DNA from: Brevibacterium sediminis
GTDB lineage: Bacteria > Actinomycetota > Actinomycetes > Actinomycetales > Brevibacteriaceae
NCBI RefSeq assembly: GCF_013623905.1
Contig: NZ_JABKDD010000009.1
Location: 62,001-126,000, forward strand
Length of the DNA: 64,000 bases
Direction: 5' to 3'
Under the pieces are notes generated by a model. The model was not told where the DNA came from and ran no database searches. It saw only the letters and a program-made list of their open reading frames with translations. Below are positions 18,581 to 25,913 of the stretch, in pieces. Position 1 is the first letter of the stretch; each line of letters opens with the position of its first letter. Both the position numbers and the translations under genes were made by a program.

Positions 18581-19771
18581 TCATCCGCGCAGTGACCGCT
18601 CCCAGGCCAGGGTTGCAAGCGCCGCAGCCTGGTCGGGCAGGTGCGCATCGTCGAACTGAACTTCTGGCGAGTGATTCGTCGCCGCCGAGGCCGGATCGAT
18701 GCCTTCGGGCGTCACGAAGAAGAACATGAAAGCACCGGGCACCTGCTCGAGCACGAAGGAGAAGTCCTCGGAACCCATGAGCGGGTCCGGCACCTGCACG
18801 GCCAGCTCGGCCCCGAAACGATCGGCCAGAACTCTCAGGGCGAAGTCGGCTTCGCCGCAGTCGTTGACCGTGACGGGATACTGCTCGGTCCACACCACCT
18901 CGGCCGTGCATCCGTGTGCGGCCGCAATCGACTCCGCCAACTGTGTGGCGCGCTCGGGGAACCTACGCGTCGACTCGTGGGAGAGCGTGCGCACAGAAGC
19001 TCCGAGCTTCGCCGAGGCGGGGATGACATTGACGGCCTCCCCCGCTTCCAACTGCGTCACCTGGGCGACGATGGGGTCGAAGACGCTGAATGATCCGGTG
19101 ACCATCGATTGCAGCGCCTGTCCGAGTTCGAGAATCGGACGCACCGGGTCGACCGCATCTTCCGGTCGCGAGCTGTGACCTCCGCTGCCGTGCATCGTCA
19201 CGTGCAGAGTATTCGCTCCGGCCATGATCGTGCCCGGTCTGGTGACGAAGGTTCCCGGCACCCCCGGTGCCACATGGATCGCGTAAGCCGCATCGGGCTT
19301 CTGGCCGATGGTGTCGAACATTCCTTCTTCGAGCATGATCTTCGCACCGCCCATCCCCTCCTCGCCGGGCTGGAACATGAAGGCCACCGTGCCCTTCAGC
19401 TCGGACTGATGAGCGGACAGCAGCTTCGCGGCTCCGACGAGTCCGGAAACGTGGAGATCATGCCCGCAGGCATGCATGTTCCCATTCGTCGACGCGAAGT
19501 CGAGTCCGGTCGCCTCGTCGACGGGCAGAGCGTCCATGTCCCCGCGCAGGAGCACCGTCGGGCCGGGGTGCGCTCCGCGCAGGACGGCGATGATCGAGCT
19601 GAGCTCCTGACCGAGCGTGATCTCAAGCGGCAGACCTTCCAGGGCGTCGAGGATCCGACGTTGGGTCTTCGGCAGATCGAGTCCTATTTCGGGGTCCCGG
19701 TGCAGGTCGCGGCGCAGTTCGCGCAGATCATCGGCAAGTGCGTGGGCTTCGCTGGTGAAATCGAGAGTCAT
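18581..19771 (-). CDS. M20 family metallo-amidohydrolase (paralogue 1)
   Basis: A 396-residue hydrolase of the hippurate/N-acyl-amino-acid amidohydrolase group. Metal-binding motifs: RGDMDALP, HACGHDLH, FQPGEEGMGG and a late ATNHSPEV His. The dimerisation lid lies around 185-290. Likely releases amino acids from N-acyl conjugates; the substrate cannot be read from sequence. It is closely similar along its length to the enzyme at 28114-29328, so the two are paralogues lying either side of the island. The ATG at 19771 was chosen because similarity to the paralogue begins there. Confidence 0.92.
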   Translation of the reverse strand: MTLDFTSEAHALADDLRELRRDLHRDPEIGLDLPKTQRRILDALEGLPLEITLGQELSSIIAVLRGAHPGPTVLLRGDMDALPVDEATGLDFASTNGNMHACGHDLHVSGLVGAAKLLSAHQSELKGTVAFMFQPGEEGMGGAKIMLEEGMFDTIGQKPDAAYAIHVAPGVPGTFVTRPGTIMAGANTLHVTMHGSGGHSSRPEDAVDPVRPILELGQALQSMVTGSFSVFDPIVAQVTQLEAGEAVNVIPASAKLGASVRTLSHESTRRFPERATQLAESIAAAHGCTAEVVWTEQYPVTVNDCGEADFALRVLADRFGAELAVQVPDPLMGSEDFSFVLEQVPGAFMFFFVTPEGIDPASAATNHSPEVQFDDAHLPDQAAALATLAWERSLRG

Positions 19772-19887
19772 TGTGTGCTTCACTCGGCAAGACTGGCACG
19801 GCCGGAATGAGTCGCGCAATACCGTCTCGAGGAGTTCGCGAATACAGAAACTTTCCCATCGGATTCGTCATCCTGATGAGGGAGTTG

Positions 19888-19929
19888 ATCGGTAGCGGGA
19901 GGGGGACTCGATCCCCCGACCTCACGATT
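19888..19929. repeat. Left island boundary: 42-bp direct repeat of tRNA-Met 3' half
   Basis: Identical over 42 bp to 25601-25642, which lies in and beside the intact tRNA-Met gene. The copy holds the T-arm and 3' acceptor strand but no 5' half. This is the expected displaced attachment site left by site-specific integration into the tRNA gene. Confidence 0.9.
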
Positions 19930-19955
19930 CCAATCTGGTCGAAACCAGAGCGGAC

Positions 19956-19981
19956 ATGAAAGACCATGAAAGCATATGAAA
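19956..19981. repeat. Three ATGAAA repeats at exact 10-bp spacing near the left att
   Basis: ATGAAA at 19956, 19966 and 19976, one helical turn apart, just inside the island edge. A short inverted repeat (TCTGGT-CGAA-ACCAGA) precedes them. The position suits arm-type integrase or excisionase binding sites; this is inferred from geometry. Confidence 0.45.
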
Positions 19982-20122
19982 TGACCGCTTGACCAGGAAC
20001 GATGCACGAGAAAAGCACGAGTCCCCCGACAATGCGAGTCTCGCCGACTTCCACCCAAAGCGCATCGTAAACGCATCTTCCTCCTCATCAGCAGGCACTT
20101 CCGAACCTATCGTCGCAACCGT

Positions 20123-20305
20123 CTAATCCTGCACCATGAACTCGTCCCGCCATGCCTGAATGCGCTCCTCGAGCTCGTCGAGCCCCGGCCCACCGGGCGT
20201 GTAGGCGAGTTCAGCTGCTTCCCGCGCTGTGCCCTCTTGGATGCGGAAGAACGCCTCCGCGAGTGGCTTTGCTGCCCGCTTGATTGCTTCTTCGTAGGTG
20301 GTCAT
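20123..20305 (-). CDS. Small acidic protein of unknown function (60 aa), island cargo
   Basis: Sixty residues (TTYEEAIKRAAKPLAEAFF...), predicted mostly helical with a GGPGLDELEERIQ turn. I do not recognise a family. A near-perfect ribosome binding site (GAAGGAGG, 5 nt before ATG) argues that it is truly translated. It is the first gene inside the left att repeat, transcribed towards it. Confidence 0.6.
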   Translation of the reverse strand: MTTYEEAIKRAAKPLAEAFFRIQEGTAREAAELAYTPGGPGLDELEERIQAWRDEFMVQD

Positions 20306-20578
20306 GTTTGCCTCCTTCGGCGCTCGTGAATAGAGTCCAAGGACGCCTCTGGGTCTCGGCTAGGAGTGCGCTCGGACAGTCGTGCTCGTGAACAGGGTCT
20401 ACCGTCACCCCTTCATTGCCGAGAACATCGTTGCCTGAGACGCTAGGACGCTCAGCCGACCGAATTCAGTCCTGAGTCGTCAAGAGCAAAACGACTTCGA
20501 CCAGGGCAAATGCTAGTCTCAAACCGAGCTTTGCTTACCGTGTAATCATGACAGCGACGGACCTGCAACGGAGCGACC

Positions 20579-21694
20579 TTGCCAACTCCAACGAAGAAGA
20601 TCACTGAACTACTCCAACGCCCAGAAGTCACGACCGATCTCCTCCAGATCGTCAAATCTGTCGTCGCGGCAACGGCAGCATGGTGGCTGTCAAACGCAAT
20701 ACTCGACTCGGCGATGCCTTTCCTCGCGCCATGGACTGCACTGCTCACCGTCCACGCGACGGTCTACCGATCACTTTCGCGAGGCGCCCAGTCAACAGTG
20801 GCCTCTGCAATCGGCGTGGGCTTGTCCTTCCTGATTGGCAACTACCTCGGAGTCAGCCTGTGGACGTTCGCCCTGGCGCTCTTTGTTGGTCTTCTCGGAG
20901 CCAGGGTGACATGGATCCGAGACGAGGGGATCGCCATCGCCACCACCGCGATTTTCATCCTCGGAAGCGGATTCGACAGTCAGCAGCCCCTCCTTCTAGA
21001 ACGAATCATTGAGATCGCGCTGGGCGTCGCTGTCGGGCTCGCCGTCAACTTGATCATCATTCCCCCGATCCGGGACCGGCAGGCCTCTCGCTACGTCGAC
21101 AGTATCAATCGGCGCATGGGCGACGTCCTGACCAGCATGTCCGACGAGTTCAGCGACTCCTGGGACACAGACCGCGCCGATGAGTGGTTCCGCGAGACCG
21201 AGTCCATGAGCGACGAGCTCAACACAGCATGGCAGTCCGTTCGCTTCGCAAGGGAAAGCAGGCGAGCAAACCCGAGAGGCGATTTGAGGAAGTCGCTTAA
21301 TCCTCGGGTTCGCAACCAAGCACAGTCTCAGGCGGAGGAAACGAGCTACGAGAATATCCTGCAGCGGGTCGATGAAGGGATCTCGCATCTGAGGAATCTG
21401 ACGCGCACGCTCCGCGACGCGACGTACGCCGAGGGCGAGTGGGATGACAGCTTTCGCCGCGAGTGGGGAAACATTGTCAAAGATGCCGGGCGCTCGATCA
21501 GCGATCCCGATTCTGACGTTGAACCCGTGCATGAACGCCTCGACTCACTGGCGAGAGCCCTCTCCGATGACCAGCATCTCCCGACCGCTTCGTGGCCCCT
21601 CTACGGGGCGTTGATCACGAGCATGCGTCATATTGCTGTTGTCGTCGATGACGTTGCCTCTGCCAGAGAAGCTCGAGAGCCGAACAAGGGTTGA
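20579..21694 (+). CDS. FUSC/ArAE-type membrane protein (putative aromatic-compound exporter)
   Basis: A 371-residue protein: about six hydrophobic segments within residues 20-165 (e.g. LLQIVKSVVAATAAWWLSNAI, TFALALFVGLLGARVTW), then a long charged, helical cytoplasmic tail. This is the layout of half-length fusaric-acid-resistance-like (FUSC) proteins. The substrate is unknown. The start appears to be TTG with GGAG 5 nt upstream. A strong intrinsic terminator follows. Codon use looks less GC-biased than in flanking core genes, as expected for island cargo. Confidence 0.75.
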   Translation: MPTPTKKITELLQRPEVTTDLLQIVKSVVAATAAWWLSNAILDSAMPFLAPWTALLTVHATVYRSLSRGAQSTVASAIGVGLSFLIGNYLGVSLWTFALALFVGLLGARVTWIRDEGIAIATTAIFILGSGFDSQQPLLLERIIEIALGVAVGLAVNLIIIPPIRDRQASRYVDSINRRMGDVLTSMSDEFSDSWDTDRADEWFRETESMSDELNTAWQSVRFARESRRANPRGDLRKSLNPRVRNQAQSQAEETSYENILQRVDEGISHLRNLTRTLRDATYAEGEWDDSFRREWGNIVKDAGRSISDPDSDVEPVHERLDSLARALSDDQHLPTASWPLYGALITSMRHIAVVVDDVASAREAREPNKG

Positions 21695-21721
21695 AGATGT
21701 GCCTGTTGCGAAGATCGTCGG

Positions 21722-21773
21722 AAGACTCTAAACCCCTCTTGCAGCAGTCTGACCAGCAGTTTAGAGTCTTTTT
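21722..21773 (+). terminator. Intrinsic terminator of the FUSC gene
   Basis: Perfect 12-bp stem AAGACTCTAAAC/GTTTAGAGTCTT with a 25-nt loop, followed by TTT. It is AT-rich in stem and tail, unlike the GC-rich hairpins elsewhere in the window. Confidence 0.85.
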
Positions 21774-21813
21774 CATTCAGTGCTTTGACAATTCCACAGA
21801 AGGAGTGTGTCTC

Positions 21814-22083
21814 GTGTACACCATGCTCAACAACCAGGAACAGTCGAAATTCGACCTGTACCTGCCCGGGAAACTCGTTGCATCGCTGCATTACAAGATC
21901 GACGACGAAGTCAACGAAGTCATGTTCGTCTACTGCGAGGCGATCGAGGACACCGACAAGGACGCTCACTGCCAGGAGATTATGAAACGAGCTCTGGAAG
22001 ATGCTCGCGGCCGGTGGCTAAAGGTGAACGTGACATGCCCAATCGCGCTCAAGTATATGGAGCAGAACGCAACTGAGAACTGA
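21814..22083 (+). CDS. GNAT-like protein lacking the acetyl-CoA loop
   Basis: An 89-residue protein resembling the short YjdJ-type N-acetyltransferases: KFDLYLPGKLVASLHYKI matches the opening strands, and LEDARGRWLKVNVTCPIALKYM matches the closing helix and strand. Where the family has the glycine-rich acetyl-CoA loop (R/Q-x-x-G-x-G/A), this one reads DTDKDAHCQEIM, so acetyl-CoA binding is doubtful. The GTG at 21814 follows AAGGAG. Its 3' end overlaps the convergent gene at 22049 by 35 nt. Function unknown; possibly a non-catalytic homologue. Confidence 0.65.
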   Translation: MYTMLNNQEQSKFDLYLPGKLVASLHYKIDDEVNEVMFVYCEAIEDTDKDAHCQEIMKRALEDARGRWLKVNVTCPIALKYMEQNATEN

Positions 22084-22354
22084 CAGGCTTCCCCTCCCAC
22101 CACACATCATCCGGCGGCAACCACGCCCCGATCGCCTGGACTCGTCGATCTTTGATCTCAACGAATATCGCACCATCGAAACCGAGTCGCGTCGCGGTGC
22201 CGTCGAGCCATACTTCACCGTCGCGCTCGAACATGACATGAGCACGCACCGGCACGGGCGGACGGCTCTGGAAGGAACCGCGGGCGCCGGCGTCGTTGCG
22301 GATCTTCTGCCAGTACCGCCAGGTAGCTGTGCCGTAGTCCTCATATTCGATCAT
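22049..22354 (-). CDS. Hypothetical protein (101 aa), island cargo
   Basis: Begins MIEYEDYGTATWRYWQK and contains a beta-rich segment (RAHVMFERDGEVWLDGTA, FVEIKDRRVQAIGAWLPPDDVWW). No family recognised. The ATG at 22354 was chosen for the lack of sense upstream; no good Shine-Dalgarno is seen. Convergent with the GNAT-like gene. Confidence 0.5.
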   Translation of the reverse strand: MIEYEDYGTATWRYWQKIRNDAGARGSFQSRPPVPVRAHVMFERDGEVWLDGTATRLGFDGAIFVEIKDRRVQAIGAWLPPDDVWWEGKPVSSQLRSAPYT

Positions 22355-22877
22355 GTGTTCTATTATGCATCCGCCATACTCCACCCACAGCCAAATGCCG
22401 AACCGGACACGAGCGCACGCGACCCGAGCTAGCACCGACTTCCCACCGAAAGCATCGACGCCAGCAGTACGCAACAGAACCATGTTGAACCAGTGACGCG
22501 GACTTGGATATAGTCAAACTCGGAGACTATCGCCGAACCACCTGAAATCTCAGGAAGAAAGGAATGGTGGCCCTCGTGGCCTGCTTCTAGTCCTGCTGCC
22601 CTAGAATCACCCGAACTCCGCATTCACAGCCGGTCGGGTGATAGGTGACCTGTGCCTAAACACAGTCGACCTAGCCTCTACCCATTCCCTGTTGCCGTAG
22701 CTGATAGCCAAGCTAACCATCCTCAGTTAGCCACTCGCGTTCACCGGTCATGCTTGGTGCGAACAAAGCCCGCCAGCACCCCCAAAGAGCTGCCCGCAAG
22801 AATGCGCGAAGGCTAAACTGCACCGGCTTCACGGCTATTCAACTTCAGGCAACTACTGAAATCAGAGAAAGCCAGTC
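22355..22877. other. Gene-free 523-bp segment with several stem-loops
   Basis: Visibly more A/T-rich than the core genes. No convincing ORF. Simple inverted repeats occur in a row: 22510-22530 (ATAGTC/GACTAT), 22541-22554 (CCTGA/TCAGG), 22606-22642 (ATCACCCGA/TCGGGTGAT, 9 bp perfect), 22647-22667 (GACCTGTG/CACAGTC with a bulge) and 22712-22731 (GCTAAC/GTTAGC). It lies between divergent genes, so promoters must be here too. Confidence 0.5.
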
Positions 22878-23366
22878 ATGCAGCAACTCAATGCCACCCA
22901 GATTAAGAAGTCCTTTATCAACACCTCTCGCCGCGAAGTGGAAAAGATCACACTGCCACCCAATCTCGCTGAGATCGAGTGGGCCGAGCTCGACTACTTT
23001 GGTTGGGCTGATGCGAAAATTCCTCAACGGGCCTATATAGTCGTCCCCGTAGACGACGTCCCACGCGGACTGATGCTCAGGGCAGTGCCCATGGCGAAGT
23101 CCCAAGCGATGTGCAGTTGGTGCGAGGACTTGCACGAGACCACCGGCGTACGGATGTTCACAGCGAAGAAGGCCGGGCCTTCGGGACGAAACGGCAATTC
23201 GCTCGGGACGCTCATACACGGCAATTTCGAGTGCTCCGAGATCGTCAGGAATCCTCCACGCGCAGTCGAAGGTCACAATGACTTCGAAGCCCATGTGTCA
23301 ATGCGCGTCGACAAACTGAACGAGCGTGCCACCAGCTTCGTCAAGAGAGTGCTAGGCGAAAAGTAG
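22878..23366 (+). CDS. FBP-domain protein (EF-G-binding treble-clef zinc finger type)
   Basis: A 162-residue protein similar in layout to actinobacterial proteins with the FBP C-terminal treble-clef domain (related to FusB-like EF-G-binding proteins): QIKKSFINTSRREVEKITLP at the start, LDYFGWADAKIPQRAYIVVP, then a zinc knuckle MCSWCEDLH and FECSE, and a final helix RATSFVKRVLGEK. FusB-type proteins free EF-G from stalled ribosomes; whether this one does is unknown. Followed by a strong hairpin. Confidence 0.75.
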   Translation: MQQLNATQIKKSFINTSRREVEKITLPPNLAEIEWAELDYFGWADAKIPQRAYIVVPVDDVPRGLMLRAVPMAKSQAMCSWCEDLHETTGVRMFTAKKAGPSGRNGNSLGTLIHGNFECSEIVRNPPRAVEGHNDFEAHVSMRVDKLNERATSFVKRVLGEK

Positions 23367-23413
23367 CCCCCACTCGGGCCCGTCAAACCACGGCGATCCC
23401 ACCATGAAACAAC

Positions 23414-23447
23414 GTAGGCCCCCGCCGTAACCACGGTGGGGGCCTAC
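23414..23447 (+). terminator. Hairpin terminator after the FBP gene
   Basis: Stem GTAGGCCCCCGCCG/CGGTGGGGGCCTAC with a 6-nt loop, 47 nt after the stop codon. One G-T pair; the tail is ATT. Confidence 0.75.
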
Positions 23448-23582
23448 ATTGCATCCGCTACCCTATTGCCATGCCCTCAACGATGAGCCCAGCATGAGCA
23501 CCTGTGCCGCAGTGTGGTGTGACCGGGATGAGTCGCCCCGGGGATAATAGAGGCAGGGAGATTGGAAGAGGGAGATTCTCTC

Positions 23583-23896
23583 TTGCCATTGAAATATACC
23601 GACGAACTCAAGGCTCGCGCCGTCGAACTCGTCATTCATGCTCAGGCCGATCCGGAGACGGCGGACGGGGCAATCACCCGTGTCGCCGGCGAGCTCGGTC
23701 TGAGCAAAGAGACCCTGCGAGTCTGGGTCCGTAAGCACAAAGACTCCGGCAAGGCCACACCGACTGAGTCAGTCGATTTGGAAGCGGAGAACCGTCGGCT
23801 GCGGGCGGAGTTGGCTGAAGCGAAGCGGGCCAACGAGATCTTGAAGAGAGCGTCGGCTTATCTCCCGCGGCGGAGCTCGACCGCCCATCGAAGTGA
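23583..23896 (+). pseudogene. IS3 orfA (helix-turn-helix protein), frame disrupted near its end
   Basis: Codes for the IS3 OrfA helix-turn-helix (KYTDELKARAVELV..., VAGELGLSKETLRVWVRKH) and leucine-zipper region (EAENRRLRAELAEAKRANEILKRASAY). The expected ending ...AAELDRPSK-stop is present but shifted out of frame just after ASAY (near 23863), so the frame runs on into unrelated sequence. The native stop would overlap the orfB start as GTGA. TTG start at 23583 after GGGAG. Confidence 0.75.
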
Positions 23897-24815
23897 TTGT
23901 CCTCTTCATCGACGACAATCGTCACGAGTTCGGAGTCGAGCCAATCGTACGCGCCCTGTCCGGGAATGCGGCACGGATTGCTGTGAGCTCGTATTACGCG
24001 TTCAAGAAACGCGAACCATCGGCCAGGGCCAGCCGAGACCAGGCGCTGATGGTCGTCATCCAGGATGTCTATGAGGCGAACTACTCGTGTTACGGGGTGC
24101 GGAAGATGTGGAAGGCGATCAACCGCGAGTACGCCGATCAGTTCGGCCCGGTGGCCCGCTGCACGGTGGAGCGGTTGATGCGCCAGTTAGGCATCGACGG
24201 TATTCGACGCTGGAGGAAGCGCCCGAAGACGGCTTCGGCTAGGGCTGAGGAGTGTCCGGATGATCTTGTCGAGCGTGAGTTCGCAGCACCGGCACCCAAT
24301 TGTCTATGGGTCGCGGACATCACCTATGTTCCGACGACTGCTGGGTGGGTATACACGACGTTCATCCTCGATGTCTTCCACAGGGAGATCGTCGGCTGGC
24401 AGGTGACGAACCACATGCGGGAGTCCCTGGCCAGGGACGCTCTGACGATGGCTCTCGCTGCGAAATATCGGGCCGGTGAAGACGTTTCCGGGCTGGTGCA
24501 CCACTCGGATCGCGGAGCGCAATTCCGATCGATTCGCTATGGCGAGACCCTGGCGGAATCCGAGGTCGTGGCGTCGGTGGGGTCGCGTGGGATTCGTACG
24601 ACAACGCCATGGCCGAGGCGCTGAACTCGGTCTACAAGGCCGAACTCATCGACCGGAAGGGGTGGTCGGGGTTGATCGAGGTGATGGCGGAGACGTCGAA
24701 GTGGGTGGCTTGGTACAACCAGTCCAGGTTGCATTCAGCGATTAACTACCGACCGCCCGTCGAGGTCCATTCCGAATGGATCAACCAGTCCGGGACAGAA
24801 CCCGCGGCTGCTTAG
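23893..24815 (+). pseudogene. IS3 orfB (DDE transposase), frameshifted
   Basis: Retroviral-integrase-fold transposase. First Asp in WVADITYVPT, second in HHSDRGAQF, third acidic residue in AMAEALNSVYKAE. A one-base loss in a G-run near 24590 (GSRG before DSYDNAMAE) puts the last about 70 codons, including the catalytic Glu, in another frame. The start GTG overlaps the native orfA stop. This break lies far from the orfA/orfB junction where IS3 elements use programmed frameshifting, so the gene is probably inactive. Confidence 0.8.
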
Positions 24816-24857
24816 GAAACCAAGAATAGGAGCCTCTACGAAACCCGGGGCTTGACA

Positions 24858-25531
24858 TCTCCCCAATTAAGCCGAAGGCGGGGCAGGTGCGAGCCATGAC
24901 TCAAGCTGAGGTGGTAGCGCTGCGCAATGCGGCCCGACAGTGGGAGGCGACCCCACATAAGTCATTCAGGCCGTACCGGCGCGACATCCTCGACAGTATC
25001 GACGTCATGCTCGGCACCGGCGTTTGCACCGGCGAACTGCTCGGCATTCGATGGCAGGACATCGACCTCGACGCGGAAGTGCCGACAGTGTCAGTCATGG
25101 GCACCGTAACACAGGCGAATGGCCAAGGCGTGGTTTGGAAACCGGCGCCGAAGTCGGAGACCTCGAAACGGACCCTCTACCTCCCGTCGATTGCGGCGGA
25201 GGCGTTGCGGAGGAAGGCCGCGGAGCGCGAGTTCCTTCCCGAATCGGAGGCAGTGTTCGCGTCCGAGGTGGGGACGTGGCGGAACCCGTCGGCGTACCGT
25301 GTTCACTTCCGGCAAGTGCGGAAGATCGCGGAACTAGATTGGGTGACGCCGAAGACGATCCGCAAGACCGTCGCGACGACGATATACAGTTCGGACGGCC
25401 TCGACAATGCGTCTCAGCAGCTCGGGCATTCGGAGGTGGGAGTGACTGCGAAGCACTATGTGCAGAAGCTCAGTATTGGGCCGCAGGGCGTGGTTGGGGT
25501 GCTCGACGAATGGTTTCAAAGCGCATCGTAA
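24858..25531 (+). pseudogene. Tyrosine recombinase (integrase) remnant
   Basis: The catalytic half only: the open frame begins right at the right end of the insertion sequence, and GTG 24887 is the first possible start (214 aa). Family landmarks are GVCTGELLGIRWQDID, TPKTIRKTVATTI and LGHSEVGVTAKHYV. The first catalytic Arg (normally G-x-R-x-G-E) is Cys, encoded TGC, one transition from CGC. The HxxR His is Lys. The last His and Tyr remain. The N-terminal arm-binding part is missing. It lies 74 nt from tRNA-Met, the usual place for the island's own integrase. Confidence 0.82.
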
Positions 25532-25563
25532 CCGCATAGATGTCGGGAATCGGGCAGAAAAAT

Positions 25564-25599
25564 AGCCCCTCACCGGGACTCAATCCCTGGTGAGGGGCT
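25564..25599 (+). terminator. Hairpin terminator between integrase and tRNA-Met
   Basis: Stem AGCCCCTCACC/GGTGAGGGGCT closing an inner GGGACTCAATCCC, followed by TAT. It ends 2 nt before the 42-bp att repeat. Confidence 0.8.
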
Positions 25600-25600
25600 T

Positions 25601-25642
25601 ATCGGTAGCGGGAGGGGGACTCGATCCCCCGACCTCACGATT
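25601..25642. repeat. Right island boundary: 42-bp repeat inside tRNA-Met
   Basis: Exact match to 19888-19929. It covers the tRNA 3' end, T-arm, variable loop and part of the anticodon stem, diverging at the anticodon loop. The functional tRNA is retained on this side. Confidence 0.9.
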
Positions 25643-25679
25643 ATGAGTCGTGCGCTCTAACCAGCTGAGCTACCCCGCC
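25606..25679 (-). tRNA. tRNA-Met (CAT), integration target
   Basis: 74 nt, acceptor GGCGGGG/TCCCGCT with two G-T pairs, anticodon stem CACGA/TCGTG, loop CTCATAA, T-arm GGGGG/CCCCC, discriminator A. It looks like elongator tRNA-Met; tRNA-Ile2 with the same anticodon is less likely but not excluded. Its 3' half is the island attachment site. Confidence 0.93.
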
Positions 25680-25706
25680 CCAGCACCGCATTCTAGGCGG
25701 CACGAG

Positions 25707-25779
25707 AGCCCCGAAAGGGAATCGAACCCTTGACCTTCTCCTTACCATGGAGATGCTCTGCCGACTGAGCTATCGGGGC
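25707..25779 (-). tRNA. tRNA-Thr (GGT)
   Basis: 73 nt, acceptor GCCCCGA/TCGGGGC, anticodon stem TCTCC/GGAGA with loop ATGGTAA, T-arm AGGGT-type stem, discriminator T. It lies 27 nt upstream of tRNA-Met on the same strand, probably one transcript. Confidence 0.96.
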
Positions 25780-25913
25780 AACAGGTAAGAATTTACACGG
25801 GTTCGCTCGCTCTGGGCAAATCGGATTTCAGTGACGTCACTCACACGCCCTGGAATCGGAGGCGAAAACGTCCACCGATCCCTACCCCGCATCGGTGCCA
25901 TTAGCGAAAGCAT

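Larger units (their letters stand above)
23529..24857 (+). mobile_element. IS3-family insertion sequence (degenerate copy)
   Basis: About 1329 bp, from TGAGTCGCCCCGGGG to GGGGCTTGACA. The ends are imperfect terminal inverted repeats that share GCCCCGGG and TAGAGGC and begin with TG. It contains orfA and orfB of the IS3 type, each with a frame disruption. No target-site duplication is visible, and the right end abuts a truncated integrase, suggesting a deletion next to the element. Confidence 0.85.

Noticed and set aside
19888..19929. A second tRNA-Met gene
   Set aside because: Only the 3' half is present; there is no D-arm or 5' acceptor strand, so it is the duplicated att site.
22429..22623. 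64-codon minus-strand frame in the island gap
   Set aside because: No ribosome binding site and unconvincing composition; the stem-loops there explain the sequence better.
24560..24620. Programmed frameshift within orfB
   Set aside because: IS3 elements frameshift at the orfA/orfB overlap; this break lies between the second Asp and the Glu of the DDE triad, so it reads as damage.
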